Source: Gluconobacter vitians (GTDB taxonomy: Bacteria; Pseudomonadota; Alphaproteobacteria; Acetobacterales; Acetobacteraceae). From it: a DNA stretch of 64,000 bases. This document shows positions 43,837 through 51,795 of the stretch, one piece after another (positions within the stretch are counted from its first letter, which is position 1; the number at the start of each line of letters is the position of its first letter). Position numbers and translations under genes: made by a program. The stretch is taken from the NCBI RefSeq assembly GCF_015244565.1, contig NZ_JABCQG010000001.1:186001-250000 (forward strand), in the 5' to 3' direction. The notes beneath the pieces are model-generated. The model saw only the letters and a list, made by a program, of their open reading frames with translations. It searched no databases and was not told the DNA's origin.

Positions 43837-45468
43837 ATGCAGAAAACCAAGACACCTATCGCCCCGTCCCTCTCTCCTGACGCGCCGCTTCCGAAAGCAT
43901 GGCCGTTCGAAGAGGCGCGAAAAATCACCGCGCGCATGGATGTGCGCGCTTCTGATGCTTCGGAGCAGGCTCCGGCCCTTCTGGAAACGGGTTATGGCCC
44001 GTCGGGTCTGCCGCATATCGGCACGTTCGGCGAAGTGGCGCGCACGACCTGGGTGCGTCAGGCCTATGAGGCGCTGACGGGCCGTCCGACGCGTCTGCTC
44101 GCGTTCTCCGATGACATGGACGCGCTGCGCAAGGTGCCAACCAATGTGCCGCAGCAGGAGATGCTCGCGAAGCATCTGGGTCTGCCGCTGACGCGGGTGC
44201 CTGATCCGTTTGGCGAATATGACAGCTTTGCCGCGCATAATAACGCGCGCCTTCGCCAGTTCCTTGACAGTTTCGGTTTCGACTACGAATTCGCCTCCGC
44301 CACGGAATATTATACCAACGGCACGTTCGATGCGGCGCTGCGCCGTATGCTTGAAGTCCATGATGAAGTCGTGGCGACCATTATTCCGACGCTTGGTCCG
44401 GAGCGCCGGGCGACTTATTCGCCGGTTCTGCCGATCCATCCAGAGACCGGACAGGTCATGCAGGTTCCGATCATCAAGGTTGATCCGGATGCTGGCACGG
44501 TTGTCTGGAAGGACGAGACCGGCAAGACGTTTGAGACATCCGTGCTGGGCGGTCATGCCAAGATGCAGTGGAAGGCCGACTGGGCCATGCGCTGGTATGC
44601 GCTGGGCGTGGACTATGAAATGTCCGGCAAGGATCTGATCGACAGTGTGAAGCTGTCTTCGAAGATCTGTCGTATTCTGGGCAAAGAGCCGCCTGCGGGT
44701 CTGACCTATGAGCTGTTCCTTGATGCGCAGGGACAGAAGATCAGCAAGTCCAAGGGCAATGGCCTGTCGGTTGAGGAATGGCTGCGTTACGGCACGCCGG
44801 AAAGTCTGGCGCAGTACATGTTCCAGCAGCCGACGCGGGCCAAGCGTCTGTTCTTTGACGTCATTCCGCGTGCGACGGATGATTACCTGACGCTCGTGCA
44901 GAAGGCTGAGACGCAGGAAGGGCCGGATTTGATGGCCAATCCGGTATGGTTCATCCATGGCGGAACGATCCGTCCGGAAGACACCAGCCCGGTGTCCTAT
45001 ACGGCGCTGCTGAACCTTGCGAACGTGGCCAATGCCGACAAGCCGGAGACGCTGTGGAAGTTCCTGCGGCGCTATGATCCGACGCTGTCGCCCGAGACGC
45101 ATCCGTATGTGGACCGGCTCGTGCAGTGTGCGCTGACCTATTTCAAGGAGCAGGTTTATCCCAACAAGACCTATCGTGCGCCGACGGAGACCGAGCGCAA
45201 GGGGCTTGAGGATCTGGCGGACGAGCTGGCGAAGCTCGCGCCGGATACGGCACCGGGCGATGTGCAGGATGTCGTGTTCGAAGTTGGCAAGCGCTATTTC
45301 GCGAAGTCGGAACTGCGGTCCTGGTTCGGGTGCCTGTACGAGGTGCTGCTGGGTCAGACCGAAGGGCCGCGCTTCGGGATTTTTGCGTCGCTGTTCGGGC
45401 TGCCGGAGACGGTTGGCCTGATCCGGGATGCGCTTGCGCGGCCTGTTGAAGAGCCTGTGCAGGACTGA
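43837..45468 (+). CDS. lysS: Lysine--tRNA ligase, class I
   Basis: A 543-residue class I lysyl-tRNA synthetase, the archaeal-type enzyme that replaces the class II form in many alphaproteobacteria. The HIGH motif is SGLPHIGTFGEV (PHIG 59-62) and the KMSKS motif is QKISKSKGN at about 300. Other family blocks are YGPSG, GHAKMQWKADWAMRWYALGV and YELFLDAQG. The gene immediately precedes an MprF-like membrane protein gene, separated by 3 bases. It carries no extra domain. Confidence 0.97.
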   Translation: MQKTKTPIAPSLSPDAPLPKAWPFEEARKITARMDVRASDASEQAPALLETGYGPSGLPHIGTFGEVARTTWVRQAYEALTGRPTRLLAFSDDMDALRKVPTNVPQQEMLAKHLGLPLTRVPDPFGEYDSFAAHNNARLRQFLDSFGFDYEFASATEYYTNGTFDAALRRMLEVHDEVVATIIPTLGPERRATYSPVLPIHPETGQVMQVPIIKVDPDAGTVVWKDETGKTFETSVLGGHAKMQWKADWAMRWYALGVDYEMSGKDLIDSVKLSSKICRILGKEPPAGLTYELFLDAQGQKISKSKGNGLSVEEWLRYGTPESLAQYMFQQPTRAKRLFFDVIPRATDDYLTLVQKAETQEGPDLMANPVWFIHGGTIRPEDTSPVSYTALLNLANVANADKPETLWKFLRRYDPTLSPETHPYVDRLVQCALTYFKEQVYPNKTYRAPTETERKGLEDLADELAKLAPDTAPGDVQDVVFEVGKRYFAKSELRSWFGCLYEVLLGQTEGPRFGIFASLFGLPETVGLIRDALARPVEEPVQD

Positions 45469-45471
45469 GCC

Positions 45472-47616
45472 GTGGGCATGCCCAGGGATAACAGACCGGA
45501 CAAGGGGCCACAGGATGTTCAGGTTTCCTCCATCGTGGAGGAGGCGCAGGCATCCGTGGTCACGGGGCCGGCAGATGCGGTGCGTCCTGAAGCCGGGCAT
45601 CCGAAAGGACGGTGGCAGGTTCTGATGTCCCGTGCGCCGGCTCTGGTGGGGTTGGTTCTGCTGGTTGCGGCGGTGGTCGTGATCTGGCGGGAGCTGCGGC
45701 ATCTGTCGTTGCATGACATCACCGCCAGTCTGAGCGCCATTCCGGACTCTGCACTGCTGGCGGGTGGGGCCGCGACGCTCCTGTCCTATTTCATTCTGTC
45801 TTTCTATGACCGTCTGGCCTGTCTGCATGTGCGGGCGGACGTGTCCTACAAGCGCTCGGCCTTTGCGGCGTTCTGCTCCTATGTGCTGTCCCATAATCTG
45901 GGATGTGCGGCGATTTCGGGGGCGGCGGTGCGTTTTCGGCTCTACCGGAGCTGGGGCGTGGCGCCGGGGGCGATTGCGCAGATCATTGCGTTCTGCTCGG
46001 CGACCTATCTGCTGGGGACGATGGCGCTGATCGGCGGCATCCTGATCATCGAGCCTCATGCCGTTCCGGTGCTGTCCCATCTGCCGGAGTTCCTGCTTCG
46101 TCTGGCAGGGTTGGCGCTGTGGGGTGTGCTGCTGGCCTATGTGCTGGTGGCGCGTGTCCGGCGGCATGTGCGGATCTGGAAATACGAGATCGAACTGCCG
46201 GGACCCGGCATTGCGATCGCGCAGATTGCCGTCAGCGCGGCGGATATGGCGGCGACGGCTCTGATTGCCTACTGCGTTCTGCCTCCGCTGCCGCCCGAGG
46301 CGCATTTCGGGTTCGGGACGTTCCTTGCGATCTATCTCGCGTCCTATACGGCGGGTCTTGTGGCCAGTGTGCCGGGGGGCCTGGGCGTCTTTGACGGGGC
46401 CATGCTGCTGGCGTTGCAGGCCTATCTGCCGGCGTCGCAGATCATGGGGGCCATCCTTGTTTTCCGGCTCTTCTACTACATCATTCCGCTGCTTCTGGCG
46501 GGGCTGATGTTTGCCGGGCATGAGCTTTTCCTGCGGGGTGAGCAGGCTCTGGCGTCTGCCGGACAGGCGCCGCGGCGGGTGCGGCCCAGTCAGGTTATCC
46601 GGGAGTCGGAAGCGGATTTTTCCGTGGCCGTGGCGACGAGCGTTCAGGCCGTCGTGGGTATCCTGCTGGTGCTCTATGCGCTGGTTGCGAATTTGCCTCC
46701 TCTTGAGTCGGCTCTTGGCGCGGCGGTATCGCAGATCGCCGATCTTCTGTTGACGGTGGCGGGTGTCGGGCTGGTGGCGCTGTCCTGGGGACTGTCTCAG
46801 CGTGTGGCACTGGCCTGGAAGTTCTCGCTCGGGATGCTGGGTTCGGCGGTTCTGCTGCTGCTGCTGCGTCATGCGCCTTGGGAGGGGGTGGTGGTCATCA
46901 TTCTCGTGATGCTGCTGCTGTTGCCATTCCGGAACTGCTATTATCGTCGGGCGCATCTTCTGGTGGCGCCACTGACACCGTCCATGCTGGCACCGCTCTC
47001 GCTATGGGGGCTGGGACTGCTGGGTGTTGGCTGGGTGGCCGTGCAGCGTCATCTGGGGCCGATCTGGTGGCGGTCCATGATCTATGATGCGCATACGGCC
47101 GTGGGACGCTGGTTTCTGGGGTTTTCGGCCCTGTGCGGGTTCTATGTCCTGTGGCGCGGGATGCGCCGGACGCGGATCCGTTTCGAAGCCTGGACGGCAG
47201 AAAACGCACGTCGCTATCACAGTCTGGCCCATGCGCTCCCGCAGCTTGGAACGCGGCGCCCGACCGGTCTTCTGCTGGATGAAGCGGGGCGTGCGGCCAT
47301 TCCGTTTCTGCGAACGGGACAGTTCATCATCGGTCTGGGTGATCCGGCCGGGGCCGAGCGGAACTGTGTCGCCGCGATCTGGCGGCTGCGGGATCTGGCG
47401 TTGCAGGAAGGCTGCAAGCTCGCCTTCATACAGGTTGGCCAGTCCCTGATGGCGGTCTATAACGATCTGGGACTGACGGTCTGTCCGGACAGGACGGCCG
47501 GGACGGTGTGCTGTTTTTCCGAGGATTATCGGATGCTGCGGGCTTTTCTGAAGGGTGAGGAACGTCTGGCACGCAAGCGCCAGCCACAGGCTGCGTCAGG
47601 TCTGACAGGCTCATGA
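45472..47616 (+). CDS. MprF-like flippase/synthase-related membrane protein, C-terminally short
   Basis: A 714-residue inner-membrane protein. Residues about 50-580 are the multi-helix region of lysylphosphatidylglycerol synthases (UPF0104 part with SYVLSHNLGCAAISGAAVRF and VPGGLGVFDGAMLLAL, then a second helix block). The end is the first acyltransferase-like fold of the MprF domain (GLGDPAGAERNCVAAIWRLR and LAFIQVGQSLMAVYNDLGL). Ordinary MprF continues for roughly 150 more residues with the second, catalytic GNAT fold; here the frame stops and marC begins in a 4-base overlap. It may act only as flippase, or use a partner. GTG start with AGGA seven bases upstream; lysS lies directly before it. 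Confidence 0.86.
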   Translation: MGMPRDNRPDKGPQDVQVSSIVEEAQASVVTGPADAVRPEAGHPKGRWQVLMSRAPALVGLVLLVAAVVVIWRELRHLSLHDITASLSAIPDSALLAGGAATLLSYFILSFYDRLACLHVRADVSYKRSAFAAFCSYVLSHNLGCAAISGAAVRFRLYRSWGVAPGAIAQIIAFCSATYLLGTMALIGGILIIEPHAVPVLSHLPEFLLRLAGLALWGVLLAYVLVARVRRHVRIWKYEIELPGPGIAIAQIAVSAADMAATALIAYCVLPPLPPEAHFGFGTFLAIYLASYTAGLVASVPGGLGVFDGAMLLALQAYLPASQIMGAILVFRLFYYIIPLLLAGLMFAGHELFLRGEQALASAGQAPRRVRPSQVIRESEADFSVAVATSVQAVVGILLVLYALVANLPPLESALGAAVSQIADLLLTVAGVGLVALSWGLSQRVALAWKFSLGMLGSAVLLLLLRHAPWEGVVVIILVMLLLLPFRNCYYRRAHLLVAPLTPSMLAPLSLWGLGLLGVGWVAVQRHLGPIWWRSMIYDAHTAVGRWFLGFSALCGFYVLWRGMRRTRIRFEAWTAENARRYHSLAHALPQLGTRRPTGLLLDEAGRAAIPFLRTGQFIIGLGDPAGAERNCVAAIWRLRDLALQEGCKLAFIQVGQSLMAVYNDLGLTVCPDRTAGTVCCFSEDYRMLRAFLKGEERLARKRQPQAASGLTGS

Positions 47617-48314
47617 GCCTGGCACCCGGGCTGGGGAACACGCTCAGCAGCTGGTTGATTGCCTTTCCGGCGCTCTTTTCGATCATCAATCCGCTTGGGG
47701 CATCGCTGATTTTCGCTCAGGCGACGGAAGGGCGCGACCGCCGCGAGGTTGTCGAACTGGCCCGTCAGGTGGCGCTGAATTCGCTGGGCATCATGCTGGT
47801 GTCCATCTGGTTTGGAAGCTGGATCCTCGGGTTCTTCGGGATTTCCATCAATGCGCTGCGGATTACGGGCGGGCTTGTTGTGGCGTCGCGTGCCTGGCTG
47901 ATGTTGTTGCAGCCCGAGACCTCCGAGGCGCGCAAGGAAAAGCAGGCGCTTCAGGGTGGCCGGACGGTGACGACACCAGACCTGCGGGAGACGGCGTTCT
48001 TTCCGCTGGCCATGCCTTTCACGGTGGGGCCGGGAAGCATTTCCGTGGCCATTGCGCTCAGTTCATCCACGCCGCCGAATATGCCGACGGCGGACTATTA
48101 TGCTGGCGTGTCGGCTGCGGCAACCACGATGGCGGTCGTGGTCGCGGTCGTTTATGCCTATGCGGAGCGCGTTGTTGCGATGCTGGGTGTGACGGGGACG
48201 CGGATTGTCAGCCGTCTTGCAGCACTCATCCTGTTGGCGATCGGTGTGCAGATCATGGCATCGGGCGCGGAAGGGTTTCTGGTCGAGGCACTGAAACAGG
48301 CCAAGGCGGCCTGA
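47613..48314 (+). CDS. MarC family integral membrane protein
   Basis: A 233-residue inner-membrane protein of the MarC (UPF0056) family with about six hydrophobic helices. Characteristic stretches: LFSIINPLGASLIFAQATEG, FFGISINALRITGGLVVASR, FFPLAMPFTVGPGSISVAIA and RIVSRLAALILLAIGVQIMA. The function of the family is unsettled; an early link to multiple antibiotic resistance was not upheld. The ATG overlaps the stop of the MprF-like gene, so lysS, the MprF-like gene and marC appear to form one unit. Its stop abuts the UDG-family gene on the other strand. Confidence 0.93.
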   Translation: MSLAPGLGNTLSSWLIAFPALFSIINPLGASLIFAQATEGRDRREVVELARQVALNSLGIMLVSIWFGSWILGFFGISINALRITGGLVVASRAWLMLLQPETSEARKEKQALQGGRTVTTPDLRETAFFPLAMPFTVGPGSISVAIALSSSTPPNMPTADYYAGVSAAATTMAVVVAVVYAYAERVVAMLGVTGTRIVSRLAALILLAIGVQIMASGAEGFLVEALKQAKAA

Positions 48315-48920
48315 TCAGCGATCAGCCAGTATGGCGTGAACGCGTTCACGCAGGGCCGGGATGACCTCTTCCTGAAACCAGGGTGCTTTCTTTTCCCAGA
48401 CACCCGTGCGCCATGACGGGTGGGGCAGGGGGAAGTAGTCCGGCAGGTAATCCCGGAAGTTCCTGACGCGCTCGGTGACCGAGCCACGCCCCAGAACGTG
48501 GTTCTGCGAATAGCTTCCGACCAATAGTGTCAGACGGATATCCGGCATGAGCGACAGGACCCGACGACGCCAGATCGGCGCACATTCCGGGCGGGGCGGG
48601 TTGTCGCCTCCCTGTGGCAGGCGTCCGGGATAGCAGAGGCCCATCGGGAAGATGGCGACATGGCGTGTGTCGTAAAAGACGTCTTCAGAAATGCCGAGCC
48701 AGTTGCGCAGGCGGTTGCCGGACGGATCGTAAAAGGACTTGCCGGCAATATGGGCCTTGGTTCCAGGGGCCTGGCTGGCGATCAGGATTCTGGATGTTGC
48801 CGAAACATGGATCAGAGGCCGGGCACCGAGGGGAAGATGGGCTTCGCAGACCCGGCAGGCCCGGACTTCCCGAACAAGCGCCTCAAGACGCTCCTGGATC
48901 TGGGGGGAATGTGATGTCAT
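48315..48920 (-). CDS. Uracil-DNA glycosylase family protein
   Basis: A 201-residue protein of the uracil-DNA glycosylase superfamily, of the branch that lacks an iron-sulfur cluster. Recognisable parts are IASQAPGTKAHIAGKSFYDP, where the water-activating motif of true UDGs sits, LRNWLGISEDVFYD, and the later LPHPSWRTGVW, the counterpart of the HPSP loop. Activity on uracil in DNA is plausible but not assured for this branch. Its ATG overlaps the stop of... the downstream side of thpR: thpR is transcribed first and shares four bases with this start. The N-terminal CRVCEAHLPLG resembles the usual C-x-x-C start. Confidence 0.83.
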   Translation of the reverse strand: MTSHSPQIQERLEALVREVRACRVCEAHLPLGARPLIHVSATSRILIASQAPGTKAHIAGKSFYDPSGNRLRNWLGISEDVFYDTRHVAIFPMGLCYPGRLPQGGDNPPRPECAPIWRRRVLSLMPDIRLTLLVGSYSQNHVLGRGSVTERVRNFRDYLPDYFPLPHPSWRTGVWEKKAPWFQEEVIPALRERVHAILADR

Positions 48921-49480
48921 TCTTCCTCGGGGATCAGCGGCATGTCCGGCTGCCAGGCATATTCGGCCCGGGGAACGTAGACATGTTCACCAAGGCTGCG
49001 CAGGCTCTCGAACAATGTAACGTGTTCCACGGGCATCGGTTTGCTGCGGAACAGGTTGTGCCGCTGGACCCACTGGATGGCGTCCGCTCGCTGGCTCGGG
49101 GAAAAATGCCCCAGAGTGACGGCGGGCTGAAAGCGCCGTTTCGCGGGGAAGCATCCGGCCCGACGGAGGGCGCTCTCGACCTGGGACTGGAGTGCATCCA
49201 GTTGCGGTGTGCGCTCGACGCCGATCAGGAGACTGTCCGCATTAAGGCCTTCGCGGATGTCGGCCTGTGCGAGGGACAGTTCGAAAGGTTTCCAGGCAAG
49301 GCGGGAGAGGGCGAGATCAATCTCCTCCATCCGGTGCCTGTCGGTGACTTCTCCGATGAAACGGAGTGTGATGTGATGATTCTCGGCTGGAACCCATTGC
49401 ACGCCGGGCATGGAACCGCGCATCAGCGCCAGCGTTTCCCGGAGATCGGCAGGAAGGTCGAGTGCGACAAAAAGTCTCAA
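48917..49480 (-). CDS. thpR: RNA 2',3'-cyclic phosphodiesterase ThpR
   Basis: A 187-residue protein of the 2H phosphoesterase superfamily, related to ThpR/LigT, which opens 2',3'-cyclic phosphates. It begins with RLFVALDLPADLRETLALM. The first catalytic motif is intact (HITL, 36-39). The second, expected as PHVTL, reads PAVTL with A120 in place of the histidine. Two histidines are needed in characterised members, so activity may be lost or altered. The stop overlaps the UDG-family start by four bases; the coupled pair suggests a nucleic-acid maintenance unit. Confidence 0.88.
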   Translation of the reverse strand: MRLFVALDLPADLRETLALMRGSMPGVQWVPAENHHITLRFIGEVTDRHRMEEIDLALSRLAWKPFELSLAQADIREGLNADSLLIGVERTPQLDALQSQVESALRRAGCFPAKRRFQPAVTLGHFSPSQRADAIQWVQRHNLFRSKPMPVEHVTLFESLRSLGEHVYVPRAEYAWQPDMPLIPEEE

Positions 49481-49631
49481 GTGGCGCGTTTCCCATGAAA
49501 AAGAAGTAAGGGACGGCGGAGCATTCTTGACCCTTCCGGCAAAAACCCCACATTCAGTCCGAGTGTACGGACGGCCCTCCCGGGTTCGTCAAGCGCCCTT
49601 TTCATAAGGGCATCTCATTGGAAAAGGTGTC

Positions 49632-50402
49632 ATGGCTTTCAATTCCAACTTCAGCAGAGCCGGTGTACAGGCCGGAGCCGGCAGTCTCGACGCCGGGCTT
49701 CGCGCTTATATGTGCCGGGTCTTTAACTGGATGGCGCTTGGTCTGGTGATCACGGGACTGGTCGCCTATGGCGTGGCGCAGACATCCCTGCGCGCTCTGT
49801 TCTTCCATCTGGCCGAAATGCCGAACGGTGCCATCGTCCTGCGTCCGACCCTGCTTGGCGGGATTAGCATCTTTGCGCCGCTCGTGTTCGTGATGGTGTT
49901 GTCCTTTGGGGTCAACCGTCTGTCCCGCCCGGCTGTACAGGGGATTTTTCTGCTGTTCAGCGCCGCGATGGGTGCCAGCATGGCCAGCCTTCTGCTGAGC
50001 TATACGGGCGTTTCCGTGGCGCGGACCTTCTTTGTGACCGCCATTACATTCGCAGGAATGTCGCTGTGGGGATACACGACGGGTGCCAATCTCGCTCGAC
50101 TCGGTTCGTTCCTGTTCATGGGGCTGATCGGGATCATTCTGGCGTCTGTGGTGAACATTTTCCTGCACAGCTCTCCGCTTGCCATGCTGGTTTCAGTAAT
50201 AGGTGTGGGTCTTTTCACGCTGCTGGCAGCCTATGACACGCAGCGCATCAAGATCACGTATCAGCAGTACATGGCTTATGCTGGTCCTGAGGAAGTTGCG
50301 AAGCTCAGTGTCTATGATGCGCTGACGATGTATCTCAATTTCGTGAACCTGTTCCAGTTTCTCATCCAGTTCATGGGTGTTCGTTCAGGTAACAACGACT
50401 GA
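49632..50402 (+). CDS. Bax inhibitor-1/YccA family membrane protein
   Basis: A 256-residue inner-membrane protein of the BI-1 family, with seven hydrophobic helices. The family features YMCRVFNWMALGLVITGLVA at the start, GMSLWGYTT, LGSFLFMGLIGIILASVVN and the C-terminal YDTQRIKITYQQY are present. Homologues (YccA, YbhL) interact with FtsH or act as calcium or proton leak channels; the role here is not known. AAAAGG precedes the ATG. A terminator-like hairpin follows, so it is probably monocistronic and upstream of the cyo leader region. Confidence 0.95.
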   Translation: MAFNSNFSRAGVQAGAGSLDAGLRAYMCRVFNWMALGLVITGLVAYGVAQTSLRALFFHLAEMPNGAIVLRPTLLGGISIFAPLVFVMVLSFGVNRLSRPAVQGIFLLFSAAMGASMASLLLSYTGVSVARTFFVTAITFAGMSLWGYTTGANLARLGSFLFMGLIGIILASVVNIFLHSSPLAMLVSVIGVGLFTLLAAYDTQRIKITYQQYMAYAGPEEVAKLSVYDALTMYLNFVNLFQFLIQFMGVRSGNND

Positions 50403-50435
50403 CAATACTGTCCGGACGATACTGGGCATGATGGA

Positions 50436-50472
50436 AGGGGTGGCAGTTAATGCCGCCCCTTTCTGCTTTTTG
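50436..50472 (+). terminator. Terminator of the BI-1 family gene
   Basis: An 11-bp stem (AAGGGGTGGCA with TGCCGCCCCTT, one G-U pair) with loop GTTAA, followed by a broken T-tract (TTTCTGCTTTTT). Confidence 0.8.
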
Positions 50473-50772
50473 GACCAAAAAAGTCTTGAATTATTCTCGC
50501 GAATTCTAAATCGGTTTACATTAAAAATCGGTAATGTTCGTGTTTAATGAAAGTCGTAATTCGATCAAATGTGGCGAAAAACAGCCATTTCACCTTGGGG
50601 TCGATCTTGGAGGAGGGCTCACGAAATCCGTGATAAGCCTTGTCTTTAAGGCGATTCAGGCAGAAAAAACCTGAGGAACCGGGACAGCCGTGTCCCATGC
50701 TGAATGAATTTCAGGGTCGGATCTTTGATCCGGTTCCTGACGTCAGGATACGAACGAGAAAGGTAGCAGACT
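50473..50772 (+). promoter_or_regulatory. Upstream region of the cyo operon: AT-rich promoter part and palindrome-rich leader
   Basis: No convincing protein gene lies here. The first 100 bases are AT-rich (several TTTACA- and TTGAAT-like hexamers) and probably contain the promoter; no single one stands out. From 50656 inverted repeats follow closely: TCAGG/CCTGA (50656-50674), GGGACA-GCCG-TGTCCC (50681-50696), CGGATC-TTT-GATCCG (50718-50732) and CCTGACGTCAGG (50736-50747). In addition AGGAACCGG (50674-50682) can pair with CCGGTTCCT (50730-50738), which excludes the others. This looks like a structured 5' leader or a group of operators. Confidence 0.55.
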
Positions 50773-50853
50773 ATGGCAGCGTTCGGCGGCACTGATGTGG
50801 ACCTTATCGTGTCAAACCGTTTCCCGGCGACTACTGCAAGCCGGAACGGATGA
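50773..50853 (+). CDS. Possible 26-codon leader peptide overlapping cyoA start
   Basis: An ATG preceded by AGAAAGG opens a 26-residue reading frame (starting MAAFGGTDVD, ending TASRNG) whose TGA stop overlaps an in-frame ATG of cyoA (ATGATG). If translated it would couple ribosomes to cyoA. No run of a regulatory amino acid is visible. It may be a chance frame; the evidence is the ribosome site, the exact overlap and the structured region before it. Confidence 0.4.
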   Translation: MAAFGGTDVDLIVSNRFPATTASRNG

Positions 50854-51788
50854 TGAAAGCAGGACCGATGAAAAAACTCTGGCGATATCTCCCAGCGTTG
50901 CCGGCGCTGATGCTATCGGGTTGTACGGTTGATCTGCTTCAGCCGCGCGGCCCGGTCGCAGAAATGAACCGCGATGTCATGGTGGCGGAATTCGTCATCA
51001 TGATGCTGATCGTGGTTCCCACCTGCGCCGCGACGCTTTATTTTGCGTGGAAGTATCGTGCTTCCAACAAAGAGGCCGAATACCTCCCGACCTGGGATCA
51101 TTCGACCGCTATTGAATATGTCATCTGGGGCGTTCCCGCTCTGCTGATCGCCATCCTTGGTGCCATCAGCTGGTGGAGCACGCATGCCTATGACCCGTAC
51201 CGCCCGCTTCAGACGGCTGACAACGTCAAGCCCCTGAATGTTCAGGTGGTCTCTCTCGACTGGAAGTGGATGTTCATCTATCCGGACCTGGGGATCGCAA
51301 CGATCAACCAGCTGGATGTGCCGACGAACACGCCGCTGAACTTCCAGATCACATCTGACTCCGTCATGACGTCGTTCTTCATCCCCCGTCTGGGTTCGAT
51401 GATCTACGCCATGCCGGGTGAACAGACCCAGCTGCATCTGCTTGCAAGTGAATCCGGGGATTACCTCGGTGAGGCTTCACAGTTCAGCGGCCGTGGTTTC
51501 TCGGACATGAAGTTCCGTACTCTTGCCATGGATCCGGCTCAGTTCAATGACTGGGTTGAGAAGGTGAAGAGCGGAAGTGAAAATCTCGACGACACCACAT
51601 ACCCGAAATATGCTGCACCGCAGGAAGCTGCACCGGTACAGTATTTCGCGCATGTCCAGCCGGATCTCTTCGACGGCATCGTTGCCAAGTACAACAACGG
51701 CATGATGGTGGACAAGAAGACGGGCAAGGTCATGCACATGCAGTCTGCTTCCAACGCTGCACCGTCCGACACTGGCATGAAGGAATAA
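50850..51788 (+). CDS. cyoA: Ubiquinol oxidase bo3 subunit II
   Basis: CyoA (312 residues) is subunit II of the cytochrome bo3 ubiquinol oxidase. It is a lipoprotein (lipobox LMLSGC, C25 from this start) with two membrane helices ([20 protein letters not shown] and [20 protein letters not shown]) and a periplasmic cupredoxin fold ([40 protein letters not shown]). As in quinol oxidases it lacks the CuA ligands of cytochrome c oxidases. The start may be this ATG, the next one three bases on, or MKKLW at 50868. First gene of cyoABCD. Confidence 0.96.
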   Translation: MMKAGPMKKLWRYLPALPALMLSGCTVDLLQPRGPVAEMNRDVMVAEFVIMMLIVVPTCAATLYFAWKYRASNKEAEYLPTWDHSTAIEYVIWGVPALLIAILGAISWWSTHAYDPYRPLQTADNVKPLNVQVVSLDWKWMFIYPDLGIATINQLDVPTNTPLNFQITSDSVMTSFFIPRLGSMIYAMPGEQTQLHLLASESGDYLGEASQFSGRGFSDMKFRTLAMDPAQFNDWVEKVKSGSENLDDTTYPKYAAPQEAAPVQYFAHVQPDLFDGIVAKYNNGMMVDKKTGKVMHMQSASNAAPSDTGMKE

Positions 51789-51795
51789 CCGACAG

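Noticed and set aside
43819-46956. Minus-strand open frame of 1045 codons across lysS and the MprF-like gene
   Set aside because: Rich in Arg, His, Gln and Pro with no family similarity, spanning two real genes on the other strand; an effect of high GC and codon bias.
40699-49480. Defence island or mobile element around the DinG-like helicase, UDG and MarC genes
   Set aside because: No integrase, IS ends, direct repeats or composition shift; these are ordinary chromosomal genes.
49500-49631. Possible tRNA-like or RNA gene between thpR and the BI-1 gene
   Set aside because: GGTTCG occurs but no acceptor stem or anticodon arm can be folded around it.
50516-50698. 60-codon minus-strand frame in the cyo upstream region
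   Set aside because: No ribosome site or family; it covers the inverted repeats of the leader, which explain the sequence better.
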